Shown here one piece after another: positions 1 through 9,651 of a stretch of DNA of 64,000 nt. This DNA comes from Paraburkholderia solitsugae (GTDB lineage: Bacteria > Pseudomonadota > Gammaproteobacteria > Burkholderiales > Burkholderiaceae). The notes under the pieces were generated by a model, which did not search any database, was not told where the DNA came from, and was given only the letters and a program-made list of their open reading frames with translations. Location: contig NZ_WOEY01000122.1 in NCBI RefSeq assembly GCF_013177695.1, positions 1 to 64,000 of the forward strand. The letters run 5' to 3'. A program made the translations under genes and the position numbers. Every line of letters starts with the position of its first letter. Within the stretch, counting starts at the first letter, position 1.

Positions 1-483
1 AGCGTGCGGGTCGGCACGGTAATGTCGCTGGTGAATACGGCGATCGGGCGGGTGTTTGCCGCGTATGTCGCGGACGATGTGCGTCATGGTCTGCTGGCAC
101 AGGATCATTTGCGGCTGGCGGGGGCTGAGGAGGAAGAGATTTTTGTGGGGGCGGCAACAGCGGCTGAAGGTCCAGCAACGGCCTCAAGTCGCAAAGACGC
201 CGCGCCGTCGCTACCGCAGTTGACAAAGGCCTACGCCAAACGCCTTGCACAAATCCGCGCCGACGGCATCGACACCGCATTGAGCCGGCCCGTACCGGGT
301 ATCGACACCCTGGCCGCGCCGGTGCTGGACCACACCGGCAGCATCTGTCTGGTGCTCGCGTTGATGGGGCCGAGTGGCAGCTTCGACAGCGAACTCGCGG
401 GCGGCCCAGCGCAGACTTTGCGCGCCGCCACCCAGAGGTTGTCGCGGCGGTTTGGGTGGATGGCGGTGGCAGGCGAGGCCTGA
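1..483 (+). CDS. IclR-family transcriptional regulator, C-terminal part
   Basis: The window opens inside this gene, so the N-terminal winged helix is missing and only about 160 residues are visible. What remains resembles the IclR effector-binding domain: the stretch LSRPVPGIDTLAAPVLDHTG followed by a hydrophobic strand and GPSGSFD is the usual core in which small molecules bind, and the final segment is the dimer-supporting helix. Members of the family bind DNA as dimers and control catabolic operons. The regulated genes would lie upstream, outside the window. Family call is fairly secure; target and ligand cannot be guessed. Confidence 0.75.
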   Translation, partial: SVRVGTVMSLVNTAIGRVFAAYVADDVRHGLLAQDHLRLAGAEEEEIFVGAATAAEGPATASSRKDAAPSLPQLTKAYAKRLAQIRADGIDTALSRPVPGIDTLAAPVLDHTGSICLVLALMGPSGSFDSELAGGPAQTLRAATQRLSRRFGWMAVAGEA

Positions 484-506
484 AAAGCTGCCTCAACAAG
501 GGATAA

Positions 507-644
507 GTAATCGTTTTTCCAAAAAAACTGGCACTTTGTAATCGTTTTACGCGCCCAGTAATCGAAATGAAGCGCAGACGCCGTATAATCGTTTTTCCAG
601 AAAATACGCGTTTTGTAATCGTTTTGCGAGCCGAGTAATCGAAA
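507..644. promoter_or_regulatory. Array of six GTAATCG motifs upstream of fic
   Basis: Six copies of (G)TAATCG lie at 507, 538, 558, 585, 615 and 635. They form two blocks of three repeated with a period of 77-78 bases; in each block the first two copies continue TTTT and the third continues AAA. The array ends 65 bases before the Fic start codon, a position suited to an operator or an upstream activating region. The regulator is not identified. The C-terminal winged-helix-like part of the Fic protein is a candidate for autoregulation, which is an inference only. Confidence 0.6.
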
Positions 645-708
645 CTACGCAAAACTGAGCGAAACAACGTGTCCTCGCGCGCGTCCCCGCCACCCCGGAT
701 CGAAAATC

Positions 709-2247
709 ATGCCGCAGATCGGTTATCAATGGCTATCCAACACGTACGGCGTCGTACCGGTCCACCCGTTCGCCGTTCAAAGTGAAATCGGCCGGGTTCG
801 CTCAACGTCCACCGACGGTGACATCCGCCGCGAGGTTTACCCCGAACGCTATCGTCCGGCCGCCAGCCTGACCGACAACCTGACTTTCGCCTTCCGGCAC
901 GAGGGCATTCACCTGGAATTCATCGCGCGACTCTATGCGCTGCAACCGGTGCGCCACGAACTGGAGGCATGGATCGCCCGCGAACCCACAGGCGCGTATG
1001 CCCGCCGCGCCTGCTTCTTTTATGAGTGGTTGATGCCGGAGCCGTTAAACGCGCCGGGCATCTCCCGGGGAAACTATGTGGATGCGTTGAATCCCGAGGA
1101 CTTCGTCGTAGGCACGCCGGTCAACAACGCGCGTTGGCGTGTGCGCGACAACCTGCCAGGCAATCGGGATTTTTGCCCGGTGATTCGACGTGTCGAAGCG
1201 GTTCAGCGCGCCGAAGCTTACGACCTTGCCGCACCGCTTGCCGAACTGGAAGCGGCCTATGGCATCGATCTGATCTTGCGCAGCGCCGTCTGGCTGACGG
1301 TCAAAGAGAGCCGCGCGAGCTTTCTGATCGAACACGAGCAGGACAAAGAGGATCGAATCCGCCGCTTTGCCGCGGTCATGGAAAGCGAATGCGGACAGCA
1401 TGCGAATCCGTTCGACGCCGAAACGCTCGGCGTCTTGCAACGCGGCATCCTGGGGCAGTCGGCCCTGCGTTACGGCATCCGCCGCTCCCCGGTGTATGTG
1501 GGGCACATCGCACGCTATCAACCGGTGGTCGACTACATCGCGCCGCATTGGGAACACATCGAAACGATGCTCGCAGGGCTTAGCCGCTTTCTGGAACGCA
1601 CCGAAGGGGGGGCGTCTATCGTGCGTGCTGCCGCGGCGTCGTTCGGCTTCGTCTATGTCCACCCTATGGCCGATGGCAACGGCCGCATTTCGCGCTTCCT
1701 GATCAACGACATTCTGCGTCGCGACGGCGCGGTGCCTGCGCCAATCATCTTGCCGGTATCCGCCACGATCACCCACAGCACGCGCGATCGTGCCGCTTAC
1801 GACAAAGTGCTCGAACGTTTTTCGCGCCCGTTGATGAAACACTATGCGGACCAGTACACGTTCGGCAGGACCGAGATCGCGGAAGACGGTGTCGAATACA
1901 ACCTGCACTTTCGCGCGTATGACGACGCGCTGCCCGCCTGGCGCTATCCCGATCTGACCGCACACGTCATCTATCTGGCTGACGTGATCGACATGACGCT
2001 AACGCATGAAATGCGCACCGAGGCGCGCTTTCTGCACGCCAACGACTCAGCACGGCGCGCCATCAAGGATTTTCTCGAAGCGCCGGACAACGATCTGGAC
2101 AGCATCATTCGCAGCGTCCGGCAGAACGGAAACAGCGTGTCGAACAACTTGCGCAAGCGCTATCCGCTGTTTGACGAGCGGCCGGAGTTGAGCGCGCAAA
2201 TCGTGCAGGCTGTCACCGAAGCATTTTCAGATGAGAACAATCGCTAG
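709..2247 (+). CDS. Fic family protein (predicted AMPylase)
   Basis: A 512-residue Fic protein. The catalytic signature HPMADGNGRISR starts at residue 318 and keeps the histidine, the acidic residue, the phosphate-binding loop and the final arginine, so it should transfer AMP or another nucleotide monophosphate to a hydroxyl side chain. An N-terminal SxxxE inhibitory motif is visible as SFLIEH at residues 204-209, with Glu208 as the likely autoinhibitory glutamate; the usual following Gly/Asn is His here. The last 60 residues (LDSIIRSVRQNGNSVSNNL) resemble a winged-helix domain, common in stand-alone class II Fic proteins. No antitoxin gene adjoins it, which agrees with built-in inhibition. 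The target is unknown. Confidence 0.88.
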   Translation: MPQIGYQWLSNTYGVVPVHPFAVQSEIGRVRSTSTDGDIRREVYPERYRPAASLTDNLTFAFRHEGIHLEFIARLYALQPVRHELEAWIAREPTGAYARRACFFYEWLMPEPLNAPGISRGNYVDALNPEDFVVGTPVNNARWRVRDNLPGNRDFCPVIRRVEAVQRAEAYDLAAPLAELEAAYGIDLILRSAVWLTVKESRASFLIEHEQDKEDRIRRFAAVMESECGQHANPFDAETLGVLQRGILGQSALRYGIRRSPVYVGHIARYQPVVDYIAPHWEHIETMLAGLSRFLERTEGGASIVRAAAASFGFVYVHPMADGNGRISRFLINDILRRDGAVPAPIILPVSATITHSTRDRAAYDKVLERFSRPLMKHYADQYTFGRTEIAEDGVEYNLHFRAYDDALPAWRYPDLTAHVIYLADVIDMTLTHEMRTEARFLHANDSARRAIKDFLEAPDNDLDSIIRSVRQNGNSVSNNLRKRYPLFDERPELSAQIVQAVTEAFSDENNR

Positions 2248-2264
2248 CCCCCGCCGAAGCAAGA

Positions 2265-4925
2265 TCACTTGCCATTGGCATCGGTACGCCGCGCTTTTCC
2301 CCTCCGATAACGCCACACCCCCACACCGATCACACCCGCGGCGATCAGCAACCCGATCAGCGCCACGCGCTTCTTGTTGCGCCCCGTATCGCGCTTCACG
2401 TTTTGCCACGCCTGCGTATAAGTGAACGTCGCCGCAGCCTGGAAATCCGGTTCCGGGCACAGCGTGCCGAACGGCCCGCCGAAGTTGACGTAAGCCCCCT
2501 CCTTGACATACCGCTGATAAAAACCACGCGCACGCGCCGGATCGTCGTTGTGCATCCAGTCCGTCCCGCGACATAGCACGGCGGCAAATGCCTGCGAACG
2601 CGGTGGCAACCCATCCGCCGCTTTGACGATGTAGTCGGCGGCGATTTCGCGGTAGTGAAAACGCGTCAGCGGTTTGCTCTCGCTGGCCGCATAGCGGTGC
2701 TTCTCGTCGGCGGTAACGAACGGTCCAGCCAGGTCCACCTCCGCGCGCGCCGCCGGCGTGTCCGGTACCGCAGCCGCCCTGGCCGCGCCAGCATCGGAAG
2801 CTCGATCCACGCGCGCGCTGATGACGCCTGAGCGCCCCGATCCGCCGGCGAACGCACCGTCGATGTCGTAAAAATCCGGTCCCTGCTCGTAGCCCATCAA
2901 CTCCATCCCGGACTGCTTCGCGAGCGTCGCCGCGTCGAACCAGCCGCGCGCGCGGTTCGTGCGCGTCCACGCGTGCTGCGCCTCGTCCAGCGCAGCCGCA
3001 TAGTCGCGCGCGAGCTTGCGAAGCTGCAATTGCTTGCGAGTCGTCTGGCCGCCTTCCCAACTGAAGGCGCTGTAGCGCGGATCGTCGTCGGCGGGGAAAT
3101 ACGGCAGCGCTTCGTCGATCCGGCCGTCACGCACGAGGCGGCGCGCGAGCAGATAACGCAAGGTATCGGCGGTGGTCTGGTGCAAGGCGTAGTAGGCGCC
3201 CGCACCGGCATCGGGCGATGGCGTCGGCGGGAGCGCCGATGCAGGTGCGCGCGAGTCGACGAAGTGCTTCAGCTCGTCGGTGGTGAGCACGCGTTCCGTG
3301 ATATAGGCCATGTCGCTGCCGTACGCGACATCGGAGACGGAGTCGTCTTGCCCGCCGGTGTTATCCCGTCGCGACGCCGCGTCAAACAGGTAGCCGAGCG
3401 CTTCGACATACTGGCCGCGCGACAGTGTCAGCACCGCCTGCTCGCCCTTGATCAACTGCGCGCCGGCAGGCTCGACACTCGAATCGGCGACCGGAAAACC
3501 TTTGGATGCTTGCGCATACGCCTGCACAGCAGCCGCCGTATCGCCGCGGCGCAAAGCTAGTTTTGCGGTCACCCAGCTTGCGAGTGCGCTGTGTTCACGC
3601 GCCACCAGCGTACTAGCGAAATCGTAGCGGCCGACGCGATAGGCGAGCGCGGCGAGGCGGTCGGCGCCTGCGACATGATCGATGCCGCGTTGCTGGATCG
3701 CCTCGACCAGCGACACTAAAGCCGGGTTGGATTTGATGCCCTTGTCGCCGCGGGCGGCATCGGCATAGCCGGTCGGGCCGTAACTGTTGTCGTAGCCGCC
3801 GTAGTATTCGAACGCACTCGCCGGTTGGTCCTTGACGATGTCGCCTTCCCGCGCGAGCGCATACGCGACCAGCAGACGTTGCGCGACCGGATCGTCGATC
3901 AGTGACGCGACACGCGCCTTGTCGGCGAGCGTCCACGCCGCGATGAAGCGCATGGATTGCAAGCCGCTGTTGCCACCGCGAGCCGCCTGCTGCGCGTAAA
4001 GGTTGATGGCGTGTTTGAGATTCGCCGGCGCGATCGCCGCCGCGCACGACGTGTTATTCAGGAAGCTGCGGTAGTCGCATTGCTTGCCGCTCTCCTTGTT
4101 GTGCAGAAAGGTGAGCGCTTCGTCGCCGAAGCTGGCCACCGCGAGGCCTTCGGGATCGGGGGCGCCGTTCGCCGCGAGCGTGCGCGGTCTTGCGTACGCT
4201 GCCGGCAATGCTGCTGTGAGGGCGGCGCAGGCGTCGCCGCCTGTGCAGTTGTCCGCGCGGGCCTGGGCGATGGCCGCGAGTTCAGTTGCGGCGGCTACCG
4301 CACGTGGAGCGCCGGTTGAGGCGGCCAATGCAAGGATCGCGTCGAGCCGCGTGGCTGCGCGGCTGAGTAGCGGTTCGCGTGCGGCGCAGGTGGGTTGGGG
4401 AGTGTCAGTCGTGCTCGCCGCGCTGGTAGCTGGCGGAGAACTGGACGCTGCCGCATTTGCAGCGGTTGCGTTTGCCCCGGACGCAGGGGCATCCGACGCG
4501 ACACTTTCGGTACTTGTACAGGCCGCCAGCGCGTGCCCGAAATCGACGTCAGCGGCAGCATAGAGCCGTTGTGCTTCCGGCACGCCTGCGCCCATTGCAT
4601 AGGCCGCATCTCCATCGGCGGCCTTGGCCATCGCAGCCAGCGTGGCGATCTGTTCTGGCGAGAGACCGGCCAACACCGCCGTGGCAGGATCGACCGGCTG
4701 TTGCCCCGCCGGCACGCTTGCGGCTTCCGGAGCCTGCAGATGGTCACCCGGCGTCACGAGATACGACGCCTCATACGAAAACGAATTGTTCGGCGTACCG
4801 GACAGCGTGCCCGCGCGATTGTCGAGCAATTGCAGCGGAAAGAACGGTCCGCAGGCATGGACGATGACCGCGCCAGCCAACAACGCGACCCCGCCACCGA
4901 GCGCAAGCGTTTTACGGTTCAACAT
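2265..4925 (-). CDS. Large exported or membrane-anchored protein of unknown function
   Basis: The 886-residue protein starts with MLNRKTLALGGG and a hydrophobic signal segment ending in VIVHACGPFFP, where Cys25 could be a lipidation site although the lipobox is imperfect. The body is alanine-rich with many helical stretches, probably an alpha-helical repeat fold. A single membrane segment (about residues 853-875) and a basic tail close the protein. I chose the start at 4925 because it directly precedes the signal peptide; an upstream in-frame extension would overlap the neighbour by 200 bases. It overlaps the DUF3142 gene by 14 bases, which suggests translational coupling. Similar proteins occur in Burkholderia without known function. 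Confidence 0.7.
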   Translation of the reverse strand: MLNRKTLALGGGVALLAGAVIVHACGPFFPLQLLDNRAGTLSGTPNNSFSYEASYLVTPGDHLQAPEAASVPAGQQPVDPATAVLAGLSPEQIATLAAMAKAADGDAAYAMGAGVPEAQRLYAAADVDFGHALAACTSTESVASDAPASGANATAANAAASSSPPATSAASTTDTPQPTCAAREPLLSRAATRLDAILALAASTGAPRAVAAATELAAIAQARADNCTGGDACAALTAALPAAYARPRTLAANGAPDPEGLAVASFGDEALTFLHNKESGKQCDYRSFLNNTSCAAAIAPANLKHAINLYAQQAARGGNSGLQSMRFIAAWTLADKARVASLIDDPVAQRLLVAYALAREGDIVKDQPASAFEYYGGYDNSYGPTGYADAARGDKGIKSNPALVSLVEAIQQRGIDHVAGADRLAALAYRVGRYDFASTLVAREHSALASWVTAKLALRRGDTAAAVQAYAQASKGFPVADSSVEPAGAQLIKGEQAVLTLSRGQYVEALGYLFDAASRRDNTGGQDDSVSDVAYGSDMAYITERVLTTDELKHFVDSRAPASALPPTPSPDAGAGAYYALHQTTADTLRYLLARRLVRDGRIDEALPYFPADDDPRYSAFSWEGGQTTRKQLQLRKLARDYAAALDEAQHAWTRTNRARGWFDAATLAKQSGMELMGYEQGPDFYDIDGAFAGGSGRSGVISARVDRASDAGAARAAAVPDTPAARAEVDLAGPFVTADEKHRYAASESKPLTRFHYREIAADYIVKAADGLPPRSQAFAAVLCRGTDWMHNDDPARARGFYQRYVKEGAYVNFGGPFGTLCPEPDFQAAATFTYTQAWQNVKRDTGRNKKRVALIGLLIAAGVIGVGVWRYRRGKARRTDANGK

Positions 4926-6177
4926 GAACAGAGACCTTTTTGTTTTCGACTTCGCCGCAGCGAAGCCAGCCGATGTCGCGGCGCATTCCCGCACGCAGCA
5001 AGCCGGGTTGAACACGCCGCAGCAGCATGCCGTGCGCGTCGTAGTCGAGTGCGTAGCCGTTGATGCCGTCGGCGGCTTCGCATGAGGAATCGGTGCGCAC
5101 CACAGCGGGTAGTGGCGCGTCGGCATTGCCGCCGCTGACGAGCGACACGTCGTATAGCCCCGGTTGCTGAGCGCTTGTGCGCACGTCGGCGGTAATCGCG
5201 GCAGCTAACGGCGCGCGCGTCAGCACTGCACGCCAGGTGACGAGGCTCCAGGCGCGTTCGTCGGCGTCGGTGGGTAGGCGGAACCAGACGATGCCCTTGA
5301 GTCCCGACAACGCGTCGCGCTCAATCCGCGTGACGAAGGCGCTGATCTGCTCCGGTTGCGCGACGAGTTCATGCGATACCCCTTGAGTGAAGCCGTTCGC
5401 GAGCAACATCGGACGCTCGCTTTCGATGCCGGCCACGCGGCCGTTGTCGCCCCATGTCACGCGCGAGCCGTAGGTCGGCAATGCGACGCGCCACGGACGC
5501 TTCGTGCGTTGCGCGAATGCGCCCAGCCATGCGCGCGCTTGCGTCGGGTCGAACAGGCCTTGCGTCGGATTCACGACCGCGTGCACCTGAAGGATGGATT
5601 CATCGGCTTGGGCCAGCAGCGCGTCGAGCGCCGGGCTGTCGAGCCAGGTGGGCAAAGCGGTGATCGTTAGTTTGACGGCGGGATCGAGTTGCGCACGTAG
5701 CGCGGAGAGGAAGCGCGTGTACGCGGCGAGCCTGGATGTCGCGCAGTCGTGATCGATTTCGATGGCCGCGAGCGTGACGCCGTGTTGCTTCCAATCGGCG
5801 GCGAGCTTGACGATGCGCGCGACCGGCAGCGTATTGAGATCGTCGAGTTGGCCTTCGATCCGGATGACGGCTGTTACGGGCGCGTGCCCTGCGGTAAGCG
5901 CCGCCCAATCAGGCGAGACGATGGTCCAGTCGTCTTTGGCGTCTTTCTCTGCGGCGAGCACGTGCCACGTTTGAACGAAGCCGCTGCTGTATTCAATCGC
6001 GGAGGTGACGGAAGGTGTCCATTTGCGTTGCCAGATATAGGCGTCGTTCGACAACGGTGCTGGCGGCTTGCCGCAGGCGCCGACGAGCGTCAGCAACAAC
6101 ACGAGCAGCGGCACGGCAAAGGCAGCGAGCCCGCCATGCAGTCGCCGCCGCGCCGGTGCTGAACCGTCGTCATTCAT
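4912..6177 (-). CDS. DUF3142 domain lipoprotein
   Basis: This encodes 421 residues beginning with a basic N-terminus, a long hydrophobic stretch and the lipobox LVGAC, so it is a predicted lipoprotein. The body fits DUF3142, a TIM-barrel-like family: IRIEGQLDDLN, AIEIDHDCAT with acidic residues at a strand end, LQVHAVVNP and GIVWFRLPTD. Such barrels resemble glycoside hydrolases, but no activity is established. It is the first gene of a two-gene unit; its stop lies 14 bases inside the next gene, so the products probably act together in the envelope. Confidence 0.75.
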   Translation of the reverse strand: MNDDGSAPARRRLHGGLAAFAVPLLVLLLTLVGACGKPPAPLSNDAYIWQRKWTPSVTSAIEYSSGFVQTWHVLAAEKDAKDDWTIVSPDWAALTAGHAPVTAVIRIEGQLDDLNTLPVARIVKLAADWKQHGVTLAAIEIDHDCATSRLAAYTRFLSALRAQLDPAVKLTITALPTWLDSPALDALLAQADESILQVHAVVNPTQGLFDPTQARAWLGAFAQRTKRPWRVALPTYGSRVTWGDNGRVAGIESERPMLLANGFTQGVSHELVAQPEQISAFVTRIERDALSGLKGIVWFRLPTDADERAWSLVTWRAVLTRAPLAAAITADVRTSAQQPGLYDVSLVSGGNADAPLPAVVRTDSSCEAADGINGYALDYDAHGMLLRRVQPGLLRAGMRRDIGWLRCGEVENKKVSVHVEP

Positions 6178-6432
6178 AATTCAATGCTTTGGGAACGCGG
6201 CAAACGCAGACAGAGCACGGCTGAAGCGAGTAGTTTTTCATTTTTCCCTTCGAGGGTCTTTTGACCATGCGCGGTGCATTTGCGGGTTCAGCGTATCCGG
6301 CGGATTTTATGGTGCGCGCTGTTCGTTGTAAAACGATGACGTGAAAGCAATGCCCCACGCTAAATATCTTGTTGACTCGTCCCCAAGGGCCAACTGCATG
6401 ATGTGCGTGGTCGGCAAACGAAGAGGTGACTC

Positions 6433-7470
6433 ATGCGTTGTTTCACCGCATTTTTAAGTGCGTCCGAAGCGGCAAAGCAGCTCGGCGTCTCGATCAAGGC
6501 CCTGCGACTCTACGAGCAACGAGGCCTGGTGACGCCGGAACGCACGGCGGCCGGCTACCGGAGCTATGGCCCTACCGAAATGGTTCGTGCGGCAGAAATT
6601 GTGGCCTTGCGCGCACTCGGCCTTAGCCTCGCGCAAGTGGAACAAGTGCTGGAAGGCGACCCTCAGAGTCTGGAACCCGCCTTGGCCGCGCACGAGGCGA
6701 CACTTGAAGCTGGAATTCGCCAGCTCGTGAATACGATTGCCAAAGTCAGGGGGCTCCGGGCTGATCTTGCCCGAGGTCAGGCGCCTGCCGACGGCGAACT
6801 CGCACGCCTGCTGAACCCCTCGGCCGAATTCAGCACGGCGTTTGAACTCCCGTGGCCTTGGGGTGGCGAACGGTTCGAACTGCGCGCAATCCGACCGCTG
6901 AACTACATCATCGGTCCTTTGGGAAGCGGCAAAACACGGCTGGCGCTATGCCTGGCTGAGAAACTACCGAAAGCCGCCTTCCTGAGCCTCGAACGGATAC
7001 ACGATGGACATGCTGTGACCGTAGCCCGTCTGGAAACGGATCCGGCGCTCAAATCGCGAGTGGATCAGGCGCTAGCGTGGCTCATCGATGAAGGCGCGGC
7101 GGAATCGGAAGCCCTCACCGCCCTGCTCGTCGGCCTGGAATCCGAAGGGCCAGCCGTCCTGGTCGTCGATATGGTGGAGCAAGGGCTGGATCAGGCCACG
7201 CAGGAAGCCTTGATCATCCATCTGCGTCAACGTGCCAAAGTAGCCGGGCGCCCGCTGTTTCTGATGACGCGCTCTTCCACAATCCTGGATTTGGCAGCAA
7301 TCGGCCCTGATGAAGCCATTATCCTGTGCCCAGCCAATCACAGCCCGCCCACGCTCGTCGCCCCCTATCCAGGCACGCCGGGCTACGAGGCCGTTGCGAC
7401 CTGTTTAGCCTCGCCGGAAGTTCGCGCGCGGACGGCGGGCATGATCGCTTACCGTTCTCAAGCAGCGTAA
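6433..7470 (+). CDS. MerR-type regulator fused to a P-loop ATPase
   Basis: The 345-residue protein has an N-terminal MerR winged helix (SASEAAKQLGVSIKALRLYE, wing GLVTPERTAAGYRSY) and a coiled dimer helix to about residue 120. Instead of a short metal or drug-binding tail it continues into an ATPase-like domain: Walker A GPLGSGKT from residue 161 and a hydrophobic strand VLVVDMVEQGLD that fits Walker B. MerR proteins twist promoter DNA; a nucleotide-driven version would couple that to ATP binding. The domain looks ABC/AAA-like, but I see no clear ABC signature. A purine-rich GAGGTG lies before the ATG. It faces away from the DUF3142 pair. Confidence 0.8.
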   Translation: MRCFTAFLSASEAAKQLGVSIKALRLYEQRGLVTPERTAAGYRSYGPTEMVRAAEIVALRALGLSLAQVEQVLEGDPQSLEPALAAHEATLEAGIRQLVNTIAKVRGLRADLARGQAPADGELARLLNPSAEFSTAFELPWPWGGERFELRAIRPLNYIIGPLGSGKTRLALCLAEKLPKAAFLSLERIHDGHAVTVARLETDPALKSRVDQALAWLIDEGAAESEALTALLVGLESEGPAVLVVDMVEQGLDQATQEALIIHLRQRAKVAGRPLFLMTRSSTILDLAAIGPDEAIILCPANHSPPTLVAPYPGTPGYEAVATCLASPEVRARTAGMIAYRSQAA

Positions 7471-7515
7471 CGGTTCACGCTTTCGTCGCAGGGTTCCTGA
7501 AGCGGACCATCCGGG

Positions 7516-8379
7516 TCAATCCCCTGCCGCCTCCGGCTCATGCGACGACAACCGCGCTTTCGCGTGCCGCATCTTTTCAAGCGTCTTCGGACCCGCCTTC
7601 AACGCGACGCCGATCGCCAGCGCATCCATGATGCACAGGTGCACGAGACGCGACACGCCTGGCGTATTCGGATCAATTGGACTCGGCACGCGCAGCAGCA
7701 GCGGAATATCGACCAACCACGCCAGCCGCGAGCCGACATTAGTCAGCGCAATCGTAGTCGCGCCACGCTCCTTGGCGATCTGAATGCTTTCATTCACTTC
7801 GACGCTGCGTCCCGAATGTGAAATCGCAAACGCCACATCACCCGGTTCCATCAGCCCCGCGTAAAGCCGTTGCAAATGACCATCGGTAAACGCCGTAGCC
7901 GCGATATCCAGCCGCAAAAACCTTAAAGCCGCATCTTGCGCAACGAGTCCCGACCCCGAGCCCACGCCAAAGAAGAAAACCCGCCCCGCGCTCGACAAGG
8001 CCGCAATCGCGCTCTCAAACACGGCCGGATCCAACGCACCACACGCATGCGTGATCCCTTCGACTGCAGCCTCACCCACCTTGCCCATCAACGTCTGCAC
8101 GTCATCATCACGCGCAACCGCTGTCGACGCATACGGCACCCCGCCCGCCACGCTCTGCGCCAGTTGCATCTTGAAGTCGCGCAGACCATGCGCACCAATC
8201 GCGCGGCAAAAGCGCGTGACGGAAGGCTCGGACACCTCCGCGCGCTGCGCGAGCTCAGTGATGCTCGCGCGCATCGCAAAGTCGACGTCGCTCAGCACCA
8301 TCTCGGCAACTTTGCGCTCGGCGGGCCGCAGATTGGCCAGCGCGCCGCGGATGTGGGGAATCAAGTTCGGTGCGGACAC
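7516..8379 (-). CDS. MurR/RpiR family transcriptional regulator
   Basis: The 287-residue regulator has an N-terminal helix-turn-helix (AEVSEPSVTRFCRAIGAHGL) and a C-terminal SIS domain, which binds phosphosugars (FFFGVGSGSGLVAQDAALRF and AISHSGRSVEVNESIQIAKE). It is the third gene in the leftward order after the SDR dehydrogenase and the UgpC-type ATPase, so it likely controls both halves of the sugar locus in response to a sugar phosphate. TGTA-N7-TACA-like palindromes between 10469 and 10640 are plausible binding sites. Whether it represses or activates is not shown. Confidence 0.88.
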   Translation of the reverse strand: MSAPNLIPHIRGALANLRPAERKVAEMVLSDVDFAMRASITELAQRAEVSEPSVTRFCRAIGAHGLRDFKMQLAQSVAGGVPYASTAVARDDDVQTLMGKVGEAAVEGITHACGALDPAVFESAIAALSSAGRVFFFGVGSGSGLVAQDAALRFLRLDIAATAFTDGHLQRLYAGLMEPGDVAFAISHSGRSVEVNESIQIAKERGATTIALTNVGSRLAWLVDIPLLLRVPSPIDPNTPGVSRLVHLCIMDALAIGVALKAGPKTLEKMRHAKARLSSHEPEAAGD

Positions 8380-8462
8380 CCGGTGTTCCTTAAGGGTTAA
8401 ATGAATCCGCGTTGCGTCGCAGCTTCAATCAGCGCGAGCAGGATCAAGCGGCAACACGCGGT

Positions 8463-9545
8463 TCAGACGAGCCTGCGTCCACTCTCCGTATCGAACAGAT
8501 GAATATGCTCGGCCGGCAGGCGCAGCGTGACGCGCTGACCGGGCTCGATCTTCGAGCGCTGGCGAGTCGTCACGCACCACGTGCTGCCGCCTATTTTCCC
8601 GTACAAGTGGGTCTCCGCGCCAGTCGGCTCGACCACTTCGACTTCCATGGTGGCGTCCGGCGTGGGCGCCATGGTCTCGATGTGCTCCGGGCGCACCCCA
8701 AGCGTGACCTTTGCGCCGACTACTGCAGACGCCGGCGTGCCTTCCAGCACAATCTCGCCGCCGTCATCGAGTTTCAACGCGAGGCCCTGCCCTTGCGCCC
8801 GATTGACCAACACGCCTTCCGCAAAATTCATCGACGGCGAACCCAGGAAGCTGGCGACGAACAGATTGGCCGGATGGTCGTACAGGTCGAGCGGACGGCC
8901 GACCTGCTCGATCCGGCCCGCGTTCATCACGACGATGCGGTCCGCCATCGTCATCGCTTCGATCTGATCGTGCGTGACGTAGATCACCGTATTCTTCAGA
9001 CGCTGATGCAGTGCCTTGATTTCGGTGCGCATCTGCACGCGCAGTTTGGCGTCGAGATTGGACAGCGGTTCGTCGAACAGGAACAACGACGGTTCGCGCA
9101 CCACCGCGCGGCCCATCGCCACCCGCTGACGTTGACCACCCGACAGCGCTCGCGGCAAACGATCCAGATAGCCGCTGAGGTTCAGCATCTTCGCAGCGGC
9201 TTCGATCCGCGGCTTGAAACTCGCCGACGACTCCTTGCGAATCCGCGGCCCGAACGCGATGTTCTCGTAGACCGACAGATGCGGATAGAGCGCGTAGCTC
9301 TGGAACACCATCGAGATATTGCGCTGCTGCGGCGCGAGCGTATTCGCGCGCGTGCCGCCGATCATCAGATCGCCGCCGCTGATTTCTTCAAGACCCGCCA
9401 CCATACGCATCAGCGTGCTCTTGCCGCAGCCCGACGGGCCGACCAGCACGACGAACTCGCCGTCGTCGATGTGGAGATCGATGCCGTGCACCACCTGCGT
9501 GTCGCCATAGCGTTTGAAGATGCCGCTCAGTTGCACTGCTGCCAT
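8463..9545 (-). CDS. ugpC: Carbohydrate ABC transporter ATP-binding protein, UgpC/MalK type
   Basis: The 360-residue ATPase has every nucleotide-binding motif: Walker A GPSGCGKST near residue 37, signature LSGGQRQRV, Walker B LFLFDEP and the switch histidine in YVTHDQ. The C-terminal third is the OB-fold regulatory extension of the MalK/UgpC branch, which pairs with two permeases and a periplasmic binding protein. Its partners are the divergent genes at 10760-13893, since no ATPase lies in that operon. It sits between the SDR gene (106-base gap) and the RpiR gene. The symbol marks the subfamily, not a glycerol-phosphate substrate. Confidence 0.88.
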   Translation of the reverse strand: MAAVQLSGIFKRYGDTQVVHGIDLHIDDGEFVVLVGPSGCGKSTLMRMVAGLEEISGGDLMIGGTRANTLAPQQRNISMVFQSYALYPHLSVYENIAFGPRIRKESSASFKPRIEAAAKMLNLSGYLDRLPRALSGGQRQRVAMGRAVVREPSLFLFDEPLSNLDAKLRVQMRTEIKALHQRLKNTVIYVTHDQIEAMTMADRIVVMNAGRIEQVGRPLDLYDHPANLFVASFLGSPSMNFAEGVLVNRAQGQGLALKLDDGGEIVLEGTPASAVVGAKVTLGVRPEHIETMAPTPDATMEVEVVEPTGAETHLYGKIGGSTWCVTTRQRSKIEPGQRVTLRLPAEHIHLFDTESGRRLV

Positions 9546-9651
9546 GCTGTCCTCATCGTCGTGCTGTCATGCGGACGTGCTGCCTTGCTTCATCGAGCAA
9601 ACAACACGCTGCGCTATCGGGTCAAAGCAGTTCAAAGCGAATCAAATCCAT

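Noticed and set aside
507..644. Small CRISPR array
   Set aside because: The repeated motif is only 7-11 bases, the spacings are unequal within each block and no cas gene is near; it fits an operator array.
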